A stretch of DNA of 64,000 nt from Paenarthrobacter nicotinovorans (GCF_007670255.1 NZ_SZVS01000003.1:124001-188000), one strand, 5' to 3'; positions 53,581 through 62,480 are shown, counted from the stretch's first letter. Notes: generated by a model not told the origin, from the sequence alone. Translations and numbers: made by a program.

Positions 53581-54363
53581 ATGGTTCTGCCCGAGGCCGG
53601 GTATGGGGTGCAGCCGGATTCTCCCAAGCTGACAGTAGACTTGGCAACGATGAGCACCATTGAACCGGCCGCAGCGGCCATGTACGAAGCAGCCGAAGCG
53701 ACGGACGACGACAACGGTTCGGAACAGGCCGCCGTCGATGTCGCAGCGGAAAGCCCTGAGCAGCGGCGCGAACGTTTTGAACGCGACGCCATGCAGTACG
53801 TGGACCAGCTGTATTCGGCCGCCATGCGGATGGCGCGGAACCCATCGGACGCGGAGGACCTCGTCCAGGAGGCCTACACCAAGGCATTTTCGGCGTTTCA
53901 CCAGTACAAGCCCGGCACCAACCTCAAGGCCTGGCTTTACCGGATCCTGACCAACACCTACATCAACCTCTATCGGAAGCGGCAGCGTGAGCCGTTGCAG
54001 TCCAATTCGGACACGATCGAGGATTGGCAGCTGGCCAAGGCCGAATCGCATACATCGGCAGGCCTGCGATCAGCGGAAGCTGAGGCGCTTGACCATCTGC
54101 CGGATTCCGACGTCAAGAACGCGTTGCAAGCCATTCCTGAGGAGTTCAGGTTGGCTGTTTACTTCGCTGACGTCGAGGGATATGCCTACAAGCAAATCTC
54201 GGAGATTATGAATACCCCGATCGGCACTGTCATGTCGCGGTTGCACCGTGGCAGGAAGATGCTCCGGGACATGCTGGCGGACTACGCCGCCGACAGGGGC
54301 TTCAAGGCCCACACCGAAGATCAGGCCGCGGCCGGAAGCAACAATCAGGAGAAAGAGAAATGA
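53581..54363 (+). CDS. sigR: ECF sigma factor SigR/SigH (thiol-oxidative stress)
   Basis: I chose ATG 53581 (behind GAAGGA), giving 260 residues; ATG 53650 would give 237 and is closer to the conserved core. Region 2 has [19 protein letters not shown] and [20 protein letters not shown], nearly identical to mycobacterial SigH. Region 4 has [20 protein letters not shown] and [20 protein letters not shown]. It directs transcription of thioredoxin, mycothiol and protein-repair genes when disulfide stress inactivates RsrA. In Streptomyces, two start codons give stable and unstable forms of SigR, so the two possible starts here may both be used. The stop overlaps rsrA by ATGA. Confidence 0.94.
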   Translation: MVLPEAGYGVQPDSPKLTVDLATMSTIEPAAAAMYEAAEATDDDNGSEQAAVDVAAESPEQRRERFERDAMQYVDQLYSAAMRMARNPSDAEDLVQEAYTKAFSAFHQYKPGTNLKAWLYRILTNTYINLYRKRQREPLQSNSDTIEDWQLAKAESHTSAGLRSAEAEALDHLPDSDVKNALQAIPEEFRLAVYFADVEGYAYKQISEIMNTPIGTVMSRLHRGRKMLRDMLADYAADRGFKAHTEDQAAAGSNNQEKEK

Positions 54364-54620
54364 GCGACTGCCAGGGATTGGGCGATTGCGACGATACGCG
54401 AATGCAGCGGATTTATGAGTACCTCGACGGTGCGTTGACCCGCGAGGACCTCACGGAGATCAAGCAGCACCTGGACACGTGTGAAGAGTGTGCCGAACAG
54501 TATGACCTTGAGTGCCTTATCCGCACCATGGTCAAGCGCTCGTGCACCGAAGCTGCGCCTGAGAACCTCAAGAACTCCATCCTGGACAGGATTCATTCCA
54601 TCAAGCCTGTTGATGCCTGA
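54360..54620 (+). CDS. rsrA: Redox-sensing zinc anti-sigma factor RsrA
   Basis: The 86-residue protein overlaps sigR by ATGA. The ZAS motif is complete: H37, C41 and C44 in QHLDTCEEC, with C10 as the likely fourth ligand, matching Streptomyces RsrA (C11, H37, C41, C44). Extra cysteines at about 51 and 62 are typical too. Zinc-bound RsrA holds SigR; oxidation to a disulfide releases zinc and the sigma factor. A strong terminator follows. Confidence 0.95.
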   Translation: MSDCQGLGDCDDTRMQRIYEYLDGALTREDLTEIKQHLDTCEECAEQYDLECLIRTMVKRSCTEAAPENLKNSILDRIHSIKPVDA

Positions 54621-54670
54621 TCCAGGCGCTGGTTCGAAAGCAGCCCCGCGTTAGGGGGCTTAACGCCAAG

Positions 54671-54700
54671 GGCCCCGGAAACCGCATGGTTTCCGGGGCC
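54671..54700. terminator. Terminator between rsrA and bL37
   Basis: A perfect 13-bp stem (54671-54683 with 54688-54700) has a GCAT loop. It lies 50 bp after rsrA and 34 bp from the stop of the convergent bL37 gene, so it may serve both. Confidence 0.8.
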
Positions 54701-54733
54701 CCCGCTCTTAAGCCTTGACGCTAAGCCGCTGGC

Positions 54734-54808
54734 TTAGGTGTTGGGACGCTTGCCGTGGTTCGCGCCGCCGCGCTTACGGTCACGACGCTTACGTGCACGC
54801 TTGCTCAT
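54734..54808 (-). CDS. Actinobacterial ribosomal protein bL37 (24 residues)
   Basis: A 25-codon frame starts at ATG 54808 after GAAGGAGG and encodes MSKRARKRRDRKRG...KRPNT. The length and the strongly basic sequence are those of bL37, the short protein found in mycobacterial and other actinobacterial 50S subunits. It is easily missed by gene callers. It lies between sigR-rsrA and the padR operon, as a single gene with its own ribosome site. Confidence 0.9.
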   Translation of the reverse strand: MSKRARKRRDRKRGGANHGKRPNT

Positions 54809-54887
54809 AGCTGGCCTCCTTCAATGATTGATACTCAATAGAGCTGCCCTCCAGTTTCGCACATCAGGGTGCCGCGCCGCGAACCGG

Positions 54888-55502
54888 TCAGCTGTTCAGT
54901 GAGTTCCGGATGGAGATTCGTGCCTGGTCCAGCACTGCGCGCACGGTCTCCAATGCCACCGGGGTCAGGGGCTGGGATGCTCCGTGTTGTCGCAACTCCA
55001 CGCGGATATCGTCCCGGAAGGCCTGCACCATCAATTCGGCTTCCTTCAGCATCCGCTGGCCCTCGGGTGTGTGGCCCGCCGTACGGCTCCTGGACGTGGC
55101 GGACGCGGCGCTGGCGCGGGCTGCTTCGGCTGTCGCGGCCAGATCGGCCCGGAGGCCGCGCATGTTGCTGCGGATATCGGCCCGCAAGCTGTCCGCCAGC
55201 CGCCTGACTGAAGCCGAGATGGTGTCTTCCACATCCGCCAGTTCTTCCCTGCGGCTGTCCAATTCAGCGCGTCCGGCGGCGGTGATGGAGTACTTGGTGC
55301 GGCGGCCTTCGGCCTCTGTGGCAACGAGTCCTTCCTCTTCCAACTTTCCCAGACGGGGATAGATGGTTCCTGCACTGGGGGAGTACGTCCCTCCGAAGCG
55401 ATCGCCGAGGGCTTTGATCAGCTCATAGCCGTGCTTGGGGCCTGACTCCAACAGCGCAAGCAAGTAAAGCCGCAGGGCACCATGGGCGAACACGGGAGGC
55501 AT
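54888..55502 (-). CDS. PadR-family transcriptional regulator
   Basis: The 204-residue protein has the PadR winged helix at residues 8-85: GALRLYLLALLESGPKHGYELIKAL, then YSPSAGTIYPRLGKLEEEGLV and RRTKYSITAAGRAEL. A long helical C-terminal part would form the dimer. Its start shares one base with the stop of the DUF4097 gene, so the pair is cotranslated. Two palindromes upstream of the operon are probably its operators, making the pair autoregulated. The ligand is unknown, but PadR-DUF4097 pairs often respond to envelope-active compounds. Confidence 0.92.
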   Translation of the reverse strand: MPPVFAHGALRLYLLALLESGPKHGYELIKALGDRFGGTYSPSAGTIYPRLGKLEEEGLVATEAEGRRTKYSITAAGRAELDSRREELADVEDTISASVRRLADSLRADIRSNMRGLRADLAATAEAARASAASATSRSRTAGHTPEGQRMLKEAELMVQAFRDDIRVELRQHGASQPLTPVALETVRAVLDQARISIRNSLNS

Positions 55503-56350
55503 CAGAGGCCTGCTTCCCCTGGCGAGTGCGGGCTGTTGCCCGCTGCAGGTGCCGATCCATGGATGATGTACGTTTTGCCGGACACCGTATTCGTGCGGAC
55601 AAGCATGAGCCGCTCATCCGGTCCCACGATGGTGTGCACATTGCTTCCGGGTTGAGCGTACAACTGGTCATCGATCACCACAGTTCCGCTTGCCGACTTC
55701 GCCACAATGTCCAGCCCCACATCGTGCGGGAGCCTGATGGTCAGGTCGCCCGAGACTGAATTGGCTCCAAGGTCGTTCGTGTAGTCCTGGAGATCGAAGC
55801 TGAGGTCGCCGTTGACCGTACTGGCGCGGACGTTCGTGAAGGTTCCCGACGCCGTGACCTCACCGGAAACGCTTTTGGCGGTCAGGACGCCGTCGTGGTT
55901 CCTGGCGATCACTTCGCCACTGACGGTGTTGACATGCAGTTCGCCGGTGGTGCCGTCCGCCATGACCGAACCTGACACCGTGTTGAGGCGGATACGGCCG
56001 CCGGTGCCGGAGACCATGCCGTCGCCGCTCACCGTTCCAGCTTCGACGTCGACGCCGGGTGGCAGTGCGATCCCGACCACCACTGAGTTGGTACTGGTGT
56101 TGTTGACGGTCCCCATCAGGTTGCGGAACCACCCTTGGGGGCCCTGCAGCTGATGCCGTACCTCCAGGCGGCTGTCCACCAGCGTTACCGTCAGCGGGTC
56201 ACCGGTGATCTCGCTGATTTCGATGCGCACAAAGGGTTCGTCGTGCGTCACGATGTCGAAGCGGCCTTTGACGATGCCCAGCTTCAGGGAGCGGACATTG
56301 TCCACTTCAATGGTTTGCGGGCCCGTCACGGTCCAAAGTTCCTCTGACAT
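55502..56350 (-). CDS. DUF4097 beta-helix-like protein
   Basis: The 282-residue protein begins MSEELWTVTGPQTIEV after GGAGGGATC. From residue 110 it repeats a unit of about 19 residues with T/N-V-S-G at its core (for example NTVSGSVMADG, NTVSGEVIARN, KSVSGEVTASG), the mark of DUF4097 adhesin-like beta solenoids. It has no signal peptide or membrane helix and so appears cytoplasmic. Function is not known for the family. It is first in the operon with the PadR regulator. Confidence 0.88.
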   Translation of the reverse strand: MSEELWTVTGPQTIEVDNVRSLKLGIVKGRFDIVTHDEPFVRIEISEITGDPLTVTLVDSRLEVRHQLQGPQGWFRNLMGTVNNTSTNSVVVGIALPPGVDVEAGTVSGDGMVSGTGGRIRLNTVSGSVMADGTTGELHVNTVSGEVIARNHDGVLTAKSVSGEVTASGTFTNVRASTVNGDLSFDLQDYTNDLGANSVSGDLTIRLPHDVGLDIVAKSASGTVVIDDQLYAQPGSNVHTIVGPDERLMLVRTNTVSGKTYIIHGSAPAAGNSPHSPGEAGL

Positions 56351-56364
56351 GATCCCTCCAAGTT

Positions 56365-56399
56365 GCGATATATCGCGTTGATGAATTCACGATATATCG
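56365..56399. promoter_or_regulatory. Twin palindromic operators upstream of DUF4097-padR
   Basis: CGATATATCG occurs twice, at 56366-56375 and 56390-56399; the first copy is flanked to give GCGATATATCGC. The centres are 24 bp apart. They lie 15-49 bp upstream of the DUF4097 start and would cover the promoter. PadR binding is inferred from position and symmetry. Confidence 0.75.
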
Positions 56400-56428
56400 C
56401 GTTTCCCGGGAAGGCAAGGGTTTCCGGG

Positions 56429-57688
56429 TCAGGATGAAGCGCGGTACAGCTTGCCGATGAGGCCGCGGGCGATCACGACGGCAGGATCCCGTCCGTCGGC
56501 CGCCGGCGCCAGGTTGGTCCAGACAATCAGCGTGACGCCGTTACTGGGGTCGCTGCCCATGAAGGTGTTGAATCCCGGCAGCTCGCCCGTATGTCCGTAC
56601 AGCTTCCCGAACTTCGCTATTCCCAGGCCATAGGAGGCGCCGTTGGGGTCGTCAGGTTTGGTAGGGAAGAAGGTCTCGAGGCGCTTTTTCTGCAGCTCGG
56701 CATCCAGAAGCTTTCCGTTGACCATAGCTTCGCCCAAGGTTTTCAAATCGGCGGCGGTGGAAATTCCCGAGCCGGCGGCCCATGCCCAGGAGGGGTTCAC
56801 GTCAGTGACGTCGTTGGGCGCCAGTGCGCCCGATGCCGCTTCCTTCTGCATGTCCCCGGGAAGGGCAGGATCGGTCATTGTCAGTACGTTGTCGCCATAA
56901 AAGTAGCCCTTGGGGTGCGGGTCCGGGATGCTGTTGGACGAGACGTCCGGGAAGAGCGTGCCCTTCAAGCCAAGGGGCTCGAAGATGCGCTCCTTGAACA
57001 ACTGTCCCAGGGGCTTTCCTTCGACCTTCTCAGCAACCAGGCCCAGGAGCACAGTATTCGTGTTGGAGTAGTGGAACCCTTGTCCGGGGGCAAAATACGC
57101 GGGATGGGCAAAGGCCAAGGCGAGGAGTTCTTCTGGCTTCCACTGCCTTTGCGGCTGGTTGTCCAAGGCCGTGTTGAGCTCGAGGGTTTCGGTGTAGTTG
57201 AAGAGACCGCTCCGCATGGTCATCATCTGTTCAAGGGTGATGGCGTCACCATTGGGGACATCAGGACGATACTTGGAAACCGGGTCGGTCAGGGCCAGCT
57301 TGCCCTCCTGGACCAGTTGGAGGACCACTGTGGTGGTCCAGGTCTTGGTGACAGATCCGACGCGGATGTGGTCTTCCGGCGACACCGGACGATCGGAGCC
57401 GCGCACCCCTGTCCCGTAGGTCGAGGAGTGGTTCCCATCGGGCGTCTGCAAGAGGACGACGGCGCCGGGCACCATGACCTCTTTGGCGGCGCGTTCGAAC
57501 TCCGTGCGCAACGTTCCGGCGTCGAACGGTTGCAGGGCAGCGCTTGCCGACGACGGCGAAGCGGTGCCGCTGGAAGTTCCTGCTGGAGGAGCAGGAGGAG
57601 GGGAACTGCAGGAAACTGTGGTGAGGACGACGGCGAGGACTGCTGCTGCCGACGATGCTCTTACAGAAAGCTGCACGTTCCGCGTCAT
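56429..57688 (-). CDS. Beta-lactamase/DD-carboxypeptidase-fold serine hydrolase lipoprotein
   Basis: The 419-residue protein has a lipobox at TVSC (Cys27) followed by a Pro/Ser/Thr-rich linker to about residue 52. The class C fold has the active Ser-x-x-Lys in VGSVTKTWTT near residue 113, the Tyr-x-Asn in FHYSNTNTVLLG near 207 and GHTGELPGF near 370 in place of the KTG box. The set resembles R61-type DD-carboxypeptidases and esterases rather than true beta-lactamases. It acts outside the membrane on an unknown ester or peptide, perhaps in peptidoglycan. It follows the SGNH-like gene after 2 bp and is likely cotranscribed. Confidence 0.88.
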   Translation of the reverse strand: MTRNVQLSVRASSAAAVLAVVLTTVSCSSPPPAPPAGTSSGTASPSSASAALQPFDAGTLRTEFERAAKEVMVPGAVVLLQTPDGNHSSTYGTGVRGSDRPVSPEDHIRVGSVTKTWTTTVVLQLVQEGKLALTDPVSKYRPDVPNGDAITLEQMMTMRSGLFNYTETLELNTALDNQPQRQWKPEELLALAFAHPAYFAPGQGFHYSNTNTVLLGLVAEKVEGKPLGQLFKERIFEPLGLKGTLFPDVSSNSIPDPHPKGYFYGDNVLTMTDPALPGDMQKEAASGALAPNDVTDVNPSWAWAAGSGISTAADLKTLGEAMVNGKLLDAELQKKRLETFFPTKPDDPNGASYGLGIAKFGKLYGHTGELPGFNTFMGSDPSNGVTLIVWTNLAPAADGRDPAVVIARGLIGKLYRASS

Positions 57689-57690
57689 GG

Positions 57691-58290
57691 CTACTCCGGT
57701 TGGGCGATGTTAAGCCACTGGAACCAGCCCCGGTGCAGTACCAGCCACGCAATCAATCCGTAGCCTGCCTGGCCCGGTGTTCCCCCATTGGCTGCGAGGT
57801 CCGTCCTCCACTGCTCATGATTGAGCAAGGGGGAGAAGGTGTCAACGTAATGATGGTTCCTGCGGGTCGTCACGTCCGCGAACGCCGTATTGAGTTCAGC
57901 GAGCCGCTTGTTGCGTGCAGGGTCAAGAGTGGGCGGCGGACCCACGACGAAAACCTCGACGCTGCTGTGGGAAGCGCCGTCAAGGATGTTCGCCAGGTTC
58001 AGGCGGCTGCGCGCCGTGGAGAGACCGAACTCAAGGTCCCGTCCCGACAGGCCTATCACCAAACGGTTCTCATGGGTGTCGCTGAAGCGCCGGCCGGCCT
58101 CGTCCTGCCAACGCGCTGCCAGGCCCTCGGTGCCTTCCATGGGACAAGGGAGCGCAAAGCTTTCCACCACGACGGAGTCCTGGGGCGTGCGGGCAAGGAC
58201 CCGGCCGAGCCAGCCCAGGGCGCGGGGATCCCCCAGGCCCGCAAGCAGTTCATCTCCAACAGCTGCGATGCGCAGCTTCCTGTCTTCCAC
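57691..58290 (-). CDS. Degenerate SGNH/GDSL-like hydrolase
   Basis: The GTG at 58290 behind GAAGAG gives 199 residues. The overall pattern is SGNH-like: IAAVGDELLAGLGDPRALGW in place of block I (the GDS serine is replaced by Glu), VVVESFALPCP after it, NRLVIGLSGRDL and VEVFVVGPPPTLD as later blocks. Block V should have D-x-x-H; here the region reads LAANGGTPGQAGY with no His. Both key catalytic residues therefore seem missing. It may bind rather than cut its ligand, or use other residues. It is cotranscribed with the serine hydrolase lipoprotein. Confidence 0.75.
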   Translation of the reverse strand: MEDRKLRIAAVGDELLAGLGDPRALGWLGRVLARTPQDSVVVESFALPCPMEGTEGLAARWQDEAGRRFSDTHENRLVIGLSGRDLEFGLSTARSRLNLANILDGASHSSVEVFVVGPPPTLDPARNKRLAELNTAFADVTTRRNHHYVDTFSPLLNHEQWRTDLAANGGTPGQAGYGLIAWLVLHRGWFQWLNIAQPE

Positions 58291-58377
58291 GGTTACCTCT
58301 TCACACTCGTTACGGTCCTTGCACAATGTCCGGATCATCAGCCGGTTTCAGGACCGGGGTTCAGTCCCATTAAACAG

Positions 58378-58424
58378 AACTGCCCGGCCTGAGGCGTGTT
58401 TATCGCTCCTCAGGCCGGGCAGTT
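58378..58424. terminator. Terminator of kgd
   Basis: A perfect 17-bp stem (58378-58394 with 58408-58424) lies 5 bp beyond the kgd stop. On the minus strand it is followed by CTGTTTAA. Confidence 0.8.
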
Positions 58425-58429
58425 TCGTT

Positions 58430-61400
58430 TTACTTACGCTCGAATGCCTGCTTGATCAGGGCATCCTGTTCTGCGGCGTGGCGCTTCATGGAACCGGCGG
58501 CCGTGGAAGCCGATGCCGGACGTGACACCAGACGCAGCTTGCGGTCGAGCTCCGGTGCCAGGTTCAGGCCCATGAACGGCCACGGACCCTGGTTGGCGGG
58601 CTCGTCCTGTGCCCAGACGATCTCAGAGTTGGGGTACTTGGCGAGCTCTGCCTCGATCTCAGCCTTGGGCAGCGGGTAGAGCTGCTCGACGCGGATGATG
58701 GCGGTGGAGGTATCGCCGGACTTCTGGCGGTTGGACAGGAGGTCGTAGTACAAACGGCCCGAGACCAGGATGACCCGGTCCACGTTTGCCGGCTGCACTT
58801 CCGGATCTCCGATAACCGGCTTGAAGCCGCCCGTGGTGAAATCTTCGACGGCGGATGCGGCACCCTTGAGGCGCAGCAACTGCTTGGGCGTGAAGATGAT
58901 CAGCGGCTTGCGCGGACGGCTGTAGGCCTGGCGGCGCAGCAGGTGGAAGTGCGAAGCAGCAGTCGTCGGGTTGGCGACGATCATGTTGTCTTCGGCACAC
59001 AGCTGCAGGAAACGCTCGATACGGGCAGAGGAGTGGTCCGGTCCCTGGCCTTCGTAGCCGTGAGGCAGCATTAAAACCAGCGAGGAGCGCTGGCCCCACT
59101 TCTGTTCGGCCGAGGAGATGAACTCATCGATGATCGTCTGGGCGCCGTTGACGAAGTCGCCGAATTGGGCTTCCCAGAGAACAAGGGCGTCAGGACGCTC
59201 CACGGAGTATCCGTATTCGAAGCCCATGGCCGCGTATTCGGAGAGCAGGGAGTCGTAGATCCACAGCTTTGCCTGGTTGTCGGAGAGGTTGCCCAGGGGC
59301 AGCCACTCATTGCCATTGGCGCGGTCGTGGAAGACGGCGTGGCGCTGGACGAAGGTACCGCGGCGGGAGTCCTGGCCAGCGAGGCGCACGGGTACGCCTT
59401 CCATGATGAGGGAACCAAAGGCCGCGATCTCGCCAAAGCCCCAGTCAATGCCGCCTTCGCGGGACATCTGCTCGCGCTTCTCCAGGAGCTGCTTGAGCTT
59501 GGAGTGGACAGTGAAGCCTTCCGGAATCTCCAAGTGGGCCTTGCCGATTCGGGCAAGGGTCTCGGCGGAGATGGCCGTGGAGGCGGGTGAGTTGGTGCCG
59601 AAGTCGGCCTGCTGGGCGATCGGGCGCTCGATGTCCGAAACTGCAGCAGAGTCCGCAGTGATGATCGGGATGGGGGAGGTCTGCGCAGCGTGGGTCTCGG
59701 CGAAGACCCGCTCCAGGCGTTCCTGGTAGTCGCGGAGCAGCTGCTCGGCTTCCTCTTCGGTGATGTCGCCACGGCCAATGAGGGATTCGGTGTACAGCTT
59801 GCGGACCGAACGCTTCGCCTCGATGAGGTTGTACATCAGCGGCTGGGTCATCGAGGGGTCATCGCCCTCGTTGTGGCCACGGCGACGGTAGCAGACCATG
59901 TCGATGACGACGTCCTTGTGGAACCGCTGGCGGAACTCGTAGGCGAGCTGCGCGATGCGCACCACGGCTTCGGGGTCGTCGCCGTTCACGTGGAAGACCG
60001 GTGCCTGGATCATCTTGGCAACGTCCGTGGAGTACGTGGACGAACGCGAGGACGACGGTGCGGTGGTGAAGCCCACCTGGTTGTTCACGATCACGTGGAT
60101 CGTGCCACCGGTGCGGTAGCCGCGCAGCTGGGAAAGGTTCAGGGTTTCCGCCACTACGCCCTGGCCGGCGAAGGCTGCGTCACCGTGGACCATGATCGGA
60201 AGCACGGGGAAGGATTCGCCCTGGTCGAGGCGGTCCTGCTTGGCGCGGACGATGCCCTCAAGGACGGAGTCCACTGCTTCGAGGTGGGACGGGTTGGCGG
60301 CCAGGTAGACCTTGGTCTGCTTGCCGTTGTCCGAGGTGAAGGTTCCCTCGGTGCCGAGGTGGTACTTGACGTCACCGGAGCCCTGGACGGAGCGCGGGTC
60401 CTGGGTGCCTTCGAACTCGCGGAACACCTGGGCGTAGGTCTTGCCCGCGATGTTGGTGAGCACGTTGAGGCGGCCACGGTGGGCCATGCCGATGGCGACT
60501 TCGTCGAGTCCGTCGTCGGCCGCATCCGAGATGATGGCGTCCAGCAGCGGGATCAACGATTCGCCGCCTTCGAGCGAGAAGCGCTTCTGGCCCACGAACT
60601 TGGTCTGCAGGAAGGTCTCGAAAGCTTCGGCTGCGTTGAGCTTGGATACGATCCGCAGCTGCTCTTCGCGGCTCGGCTTGGAGTAGGGGTGCTCCAGCTG
60701 GTCCTGGAACCACTTGCGCTCAGCAGGCTCCTGGATGTGCATGTACTCAATGCCGGTGGTGCGGCAGTAAGCATCGCGCAGGACGCCAAGGATGTCACGG
60801 AACTTCAGCATCGGCTTGCCGCCGAAACCGCCGGTCGGCCACTCGCGGTCCAGGTCCCACAGCGTCAGGCCGTAGGTCAGGACATCGAGGTCCGGGTGCT
60901 TGCGCTGGACGTACTCCAGGGGATCGGTGTCCGCCATGAGGTGGCCGCGCACGCGGTAGGAGTGGATCAGCTGCTGGATGCGGGCAACCTTGTTGATCTC
61001 GTCAGCCGGATCCACCTGAAGGTCCGGGCTCCAGCGAACGGGCTCGTACGGAATGCGGAGGGCTTCGAAGATTTCGTCATAGAAGTTCTGCGCACCGAGC
61101 AGCAGCTGGTGGACGAGCTTCAGGAACTCGCCGCTGCCTGCACCCTGGATGACGCGGTGGTCGTAGGTGGAGGTCAGCGTGAGGATCTTGCTGATGGCGT
61201 TCTGGGCGATGATCTTCTCGCTCGCGCCCTGGAACTCTGCCGGGTAGTCAAGGGCGCCGACGCCGATGATGGCGGCCTGGCCCTTGGACAGGCGTGGAAC
61301 CGAGTGCACGGTACCGATGCCGCCGGGGTTCGTCAGCGAGACGGTGGTGCCTGCGTGGTCGTCAGCGGTCAGCTTGCCGTTGCGGGCGCGCTTGATGAGG

Positions 61401-62233
61401 TCCTCGTAGGTGTGCCAGAACTCGGCGAAGTCCATGGTTTCGGCCTTCTTGATGTTCGGAACCATCAGGAGGCGGGTGCCATCGGGCTTGGGCATGTCGA
61501 TGGCGATGCCGAAGTTGACGTGCGCGGGCTGCACGGCGCTGGGCTTGCCGTCAATCTCGTCGTAGTAGACGTTCATCGACGGGAACTGGGACAGCGCGCG
61601 GACCACGGCATAGCCGATGAGGTGCGTGAAGGAAACCTTGCCACCGCGGGCACGGGCAAGGTTCGAGTTGATGACAACACGGTTGTCGATGAGCAACTTG
61701 GCCGGCACGGCGCGGACGCTGGTAGCAGTGGGAACTTCCAGGCTGGTCACCATGTTGGTGGCGATGGCCTTGGCCGGACCGCGGAGGACGGAAACGACAT
61801 CCTCTTCCGGTGCAGTGGGGGCCTTGTTGCTCTTGGGCAGCTGGGCAGGGATTGGCTGCGCAGTGCTGCCGGCGGCGGGCTTCTTTGCACCGTCCCGGGC
61901 AACTGTTGCAGGTTCTTTCTTCGCCGGAGCGGGAGCTGCCGGAGCCGCAGGGGCGGCGGCCGGTGCCGCTGCGGGGGCTGCCGGCGCCGGTGCCGGAGCC
62001 GCTGCAGCCGGAGCTACGACGGGAAGTACTTGGGTAGGGGGATTGGCAGCTGCTGGAGCTGCAGAGGTTCCGTTGGAAGAAGTGCCGTCAGCGGAAGCAA
62101 AGGATTCGAAGAGGGGCCACCACTTGGTGTCCACCGAGTTCTTGTCGTGCTGGTACCGCTCGTACAGTTCGTCAACGAGCCACTCGTTTCCGCCAAATTC
62201 CTCTGGTAGACGGTGGCTGGGCTGCTCTGGCAC
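58430..62233 (-). CDS. kgd: Multifunctional 2-oxoglutarate dehydrogenase/decarboxylase (E2-E1 fusion)
   Basis: The GTG at 62233 behind GGAAGAGGCG gives 1267 residues (MPEQPSHRLPEEFGG). An N-terminal E1-type segment is followed by an Ala/Pro-rich linker (residues 60-120). An E2 succinyltransferase-like domain covers about 130-360, with LTSTYDHRVIQGAGSGEFL carrying the catalytic His region. It has no lipoyl domain, as in all Kgd/OdhA fusions. The thiamine diphosphate E1 domain follows, with VHGDAAFAGQGVVAETLNLS and HVIVNNQVGFTT as the cofactor motif near 690-740. It feeds the TCA cycle, working with a separate lipoyl E2 and E3. In mycobacteria and corynebacteria GarA/OdhI inhibits it; no homologue lies here. 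Confidence 0.97.
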   Translation of the reverse strand: MPEQPSHRLPEEFGGNEWLVDELYERYQHDKNSVDTKWWPLFESFASADGTSSNGTSAAPAAANPPTQVLPVVAPAAAAPAPAPAAPAAAPAAAPAAPAAPAPAKKEPATVARDGAKKPAAGSTAQPIPAQLPKSNKAPTAPEEDVVSVLRGPAKAIATNMVTSLEVPTATSVRAVPAKLLIDNRVVINSNLARARGGKVSFTHLIGYAVVRALSQFPSMNVYYDEIDGKPSAVQPAHVNFGIAIDMPKPDGTRLLMVPNIKKAETMDFAEFWHTYEDLIKRARNGKLTADDHAGTTVSLTNPGGIGTVHSVPRLSKGQAAIIGVGALDYPAEFQGASEKIIAQNAISKILTLTSTYDHRVIQGAGSGEFLKLVHQLLLGAQNFYDEIFEALRIPYEPVRWSPDLQVDPADEINKVARIQQLIHSYRVRGHLMADTDPLEYVQRKHPDLDVLTYGLTLWDLDREWPTGGFGGKPMLKFRDILGVLRDAYCRTTGIEYMHIQEPAERKWFQDQLEHPYSKPSREEQLRIVSKLNAAEAFETFLQTKFVGQKRFSLEGGESLIPLLDAIISDAADDGLDEVAIGMAHRGRLNVLTNIAGKTYAQVFREFEGTQDPRSVQGSGDVKYHLGTEGTFTSDNGKQTKVYLAANPSHLEAVDSVLEGIVRAKQDRLDQGESFPVLPIMVHGDAAFAGQGVVAETLNLSQLRGYRTGGTIHVIVNNQVGFTTAPSSSRSSTYSTDVAKMIQAPVFHVNGDDPEAVVRIAQLAYEFRQRFHKDVVIDMVCYRRRGHNEGDDPSMTQPLMYNLIEAKRSVRKLYTESLIGRGDITEEEAEQLLRDYQERLERVFAETHAAQTSPIPIITADSAAVSDIERPIAQQADFGTNSPASTAISAETLARIGKAHLEIPEGFTVHSKLKQLLEKREQMSREGGIDWGFGEIAAFGSLIMEGVPVRLAGQDSRRGTFVQRHAVFHDRANGNEWLPLGNLSDNQAKLWIYDSLLSEYAAMGFEYGYSVERPDALVLWEAQFGDFVNGAQTIIDEFISSAEQKWGQRSSLVLMLPHGYEGQGPDHSSARIERFLQLCAEDNMIVANPTTAASHFHLLRRQAYSRPRKPLIIFTPKQLLRLKGAASAVEDFTTGGFKPVIGDPEVQPANVDRVILVSGRLYYDLLSNRQKSGDTSTAIIRVEQLYPLPKAEIEAELAKYPNSEIVWAQDEPANQGPWPFMGLNLAPELDRKLRLVSRPASASTAAGSMKRHAAEQDALIKQAFERK

Positions 62234-62335
62234 TTGAAATACGCCTCTTCCATGAGTGTTGTTTTCCCGCTGGCCAAAGTTGCTTTTCCGCAACGATGGG
62301 ACAGGGTCCGGGTCCCGCGAACTCAGACCCCTGAC

Positions 62336-62366
62336 AGTCTAGTTAGGATCGTTGGTTAACTGCCAA
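62336..62366 (-). promoter_or_regulatory. Promoter of kgd
   Basis: On the minus strand TTGGCA (62361-62366) and TAGACT (62336-62341) are separated by 19 bp. This leaves an untranslated leader of about 95 nt before the kgd start. Confidence 0.5.
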
Positions 62367-62468
62367 TAGTGGTGACCTAAATCATGTCGCTGTCGACTCA
62401 GTGGGTTGGACCAGCTTTTCGTGTTGCGAATTAAATCGTTTCATGGGCAGGCCCGAGTAAGCGGACTG

Positions 62469-62474
62469 TAGACT
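62469..62474 (+). promoter_or_regulatory. -10 box of the CNNM gene transcript
   Basis: TAGACT lies 7 bp before a predicted start at about 62481. The same hexamer is used on the other strand for kgd. A -35 box is not clear. Confidence 0.5.
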
Positions 62475-62480
62475 GAAGTT

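Noticed and set aside
52864..54051. Long minus-strand frame extending the DoxX-like gene upstream into sigR
   Set aside because: The extension has no ribosome site and overlaps the SigR promoter and coding region; the ATG at 53379 has a strong ribosome site and starts at the family's first helix.
59690..62209. 839-codon open frame on the plus strand
   Set aside because: It is antisense to kgd and has no ribosome site; the minus strand encodes clear enzyme motifs. Long antisense frames are common in GC-rich DNA.
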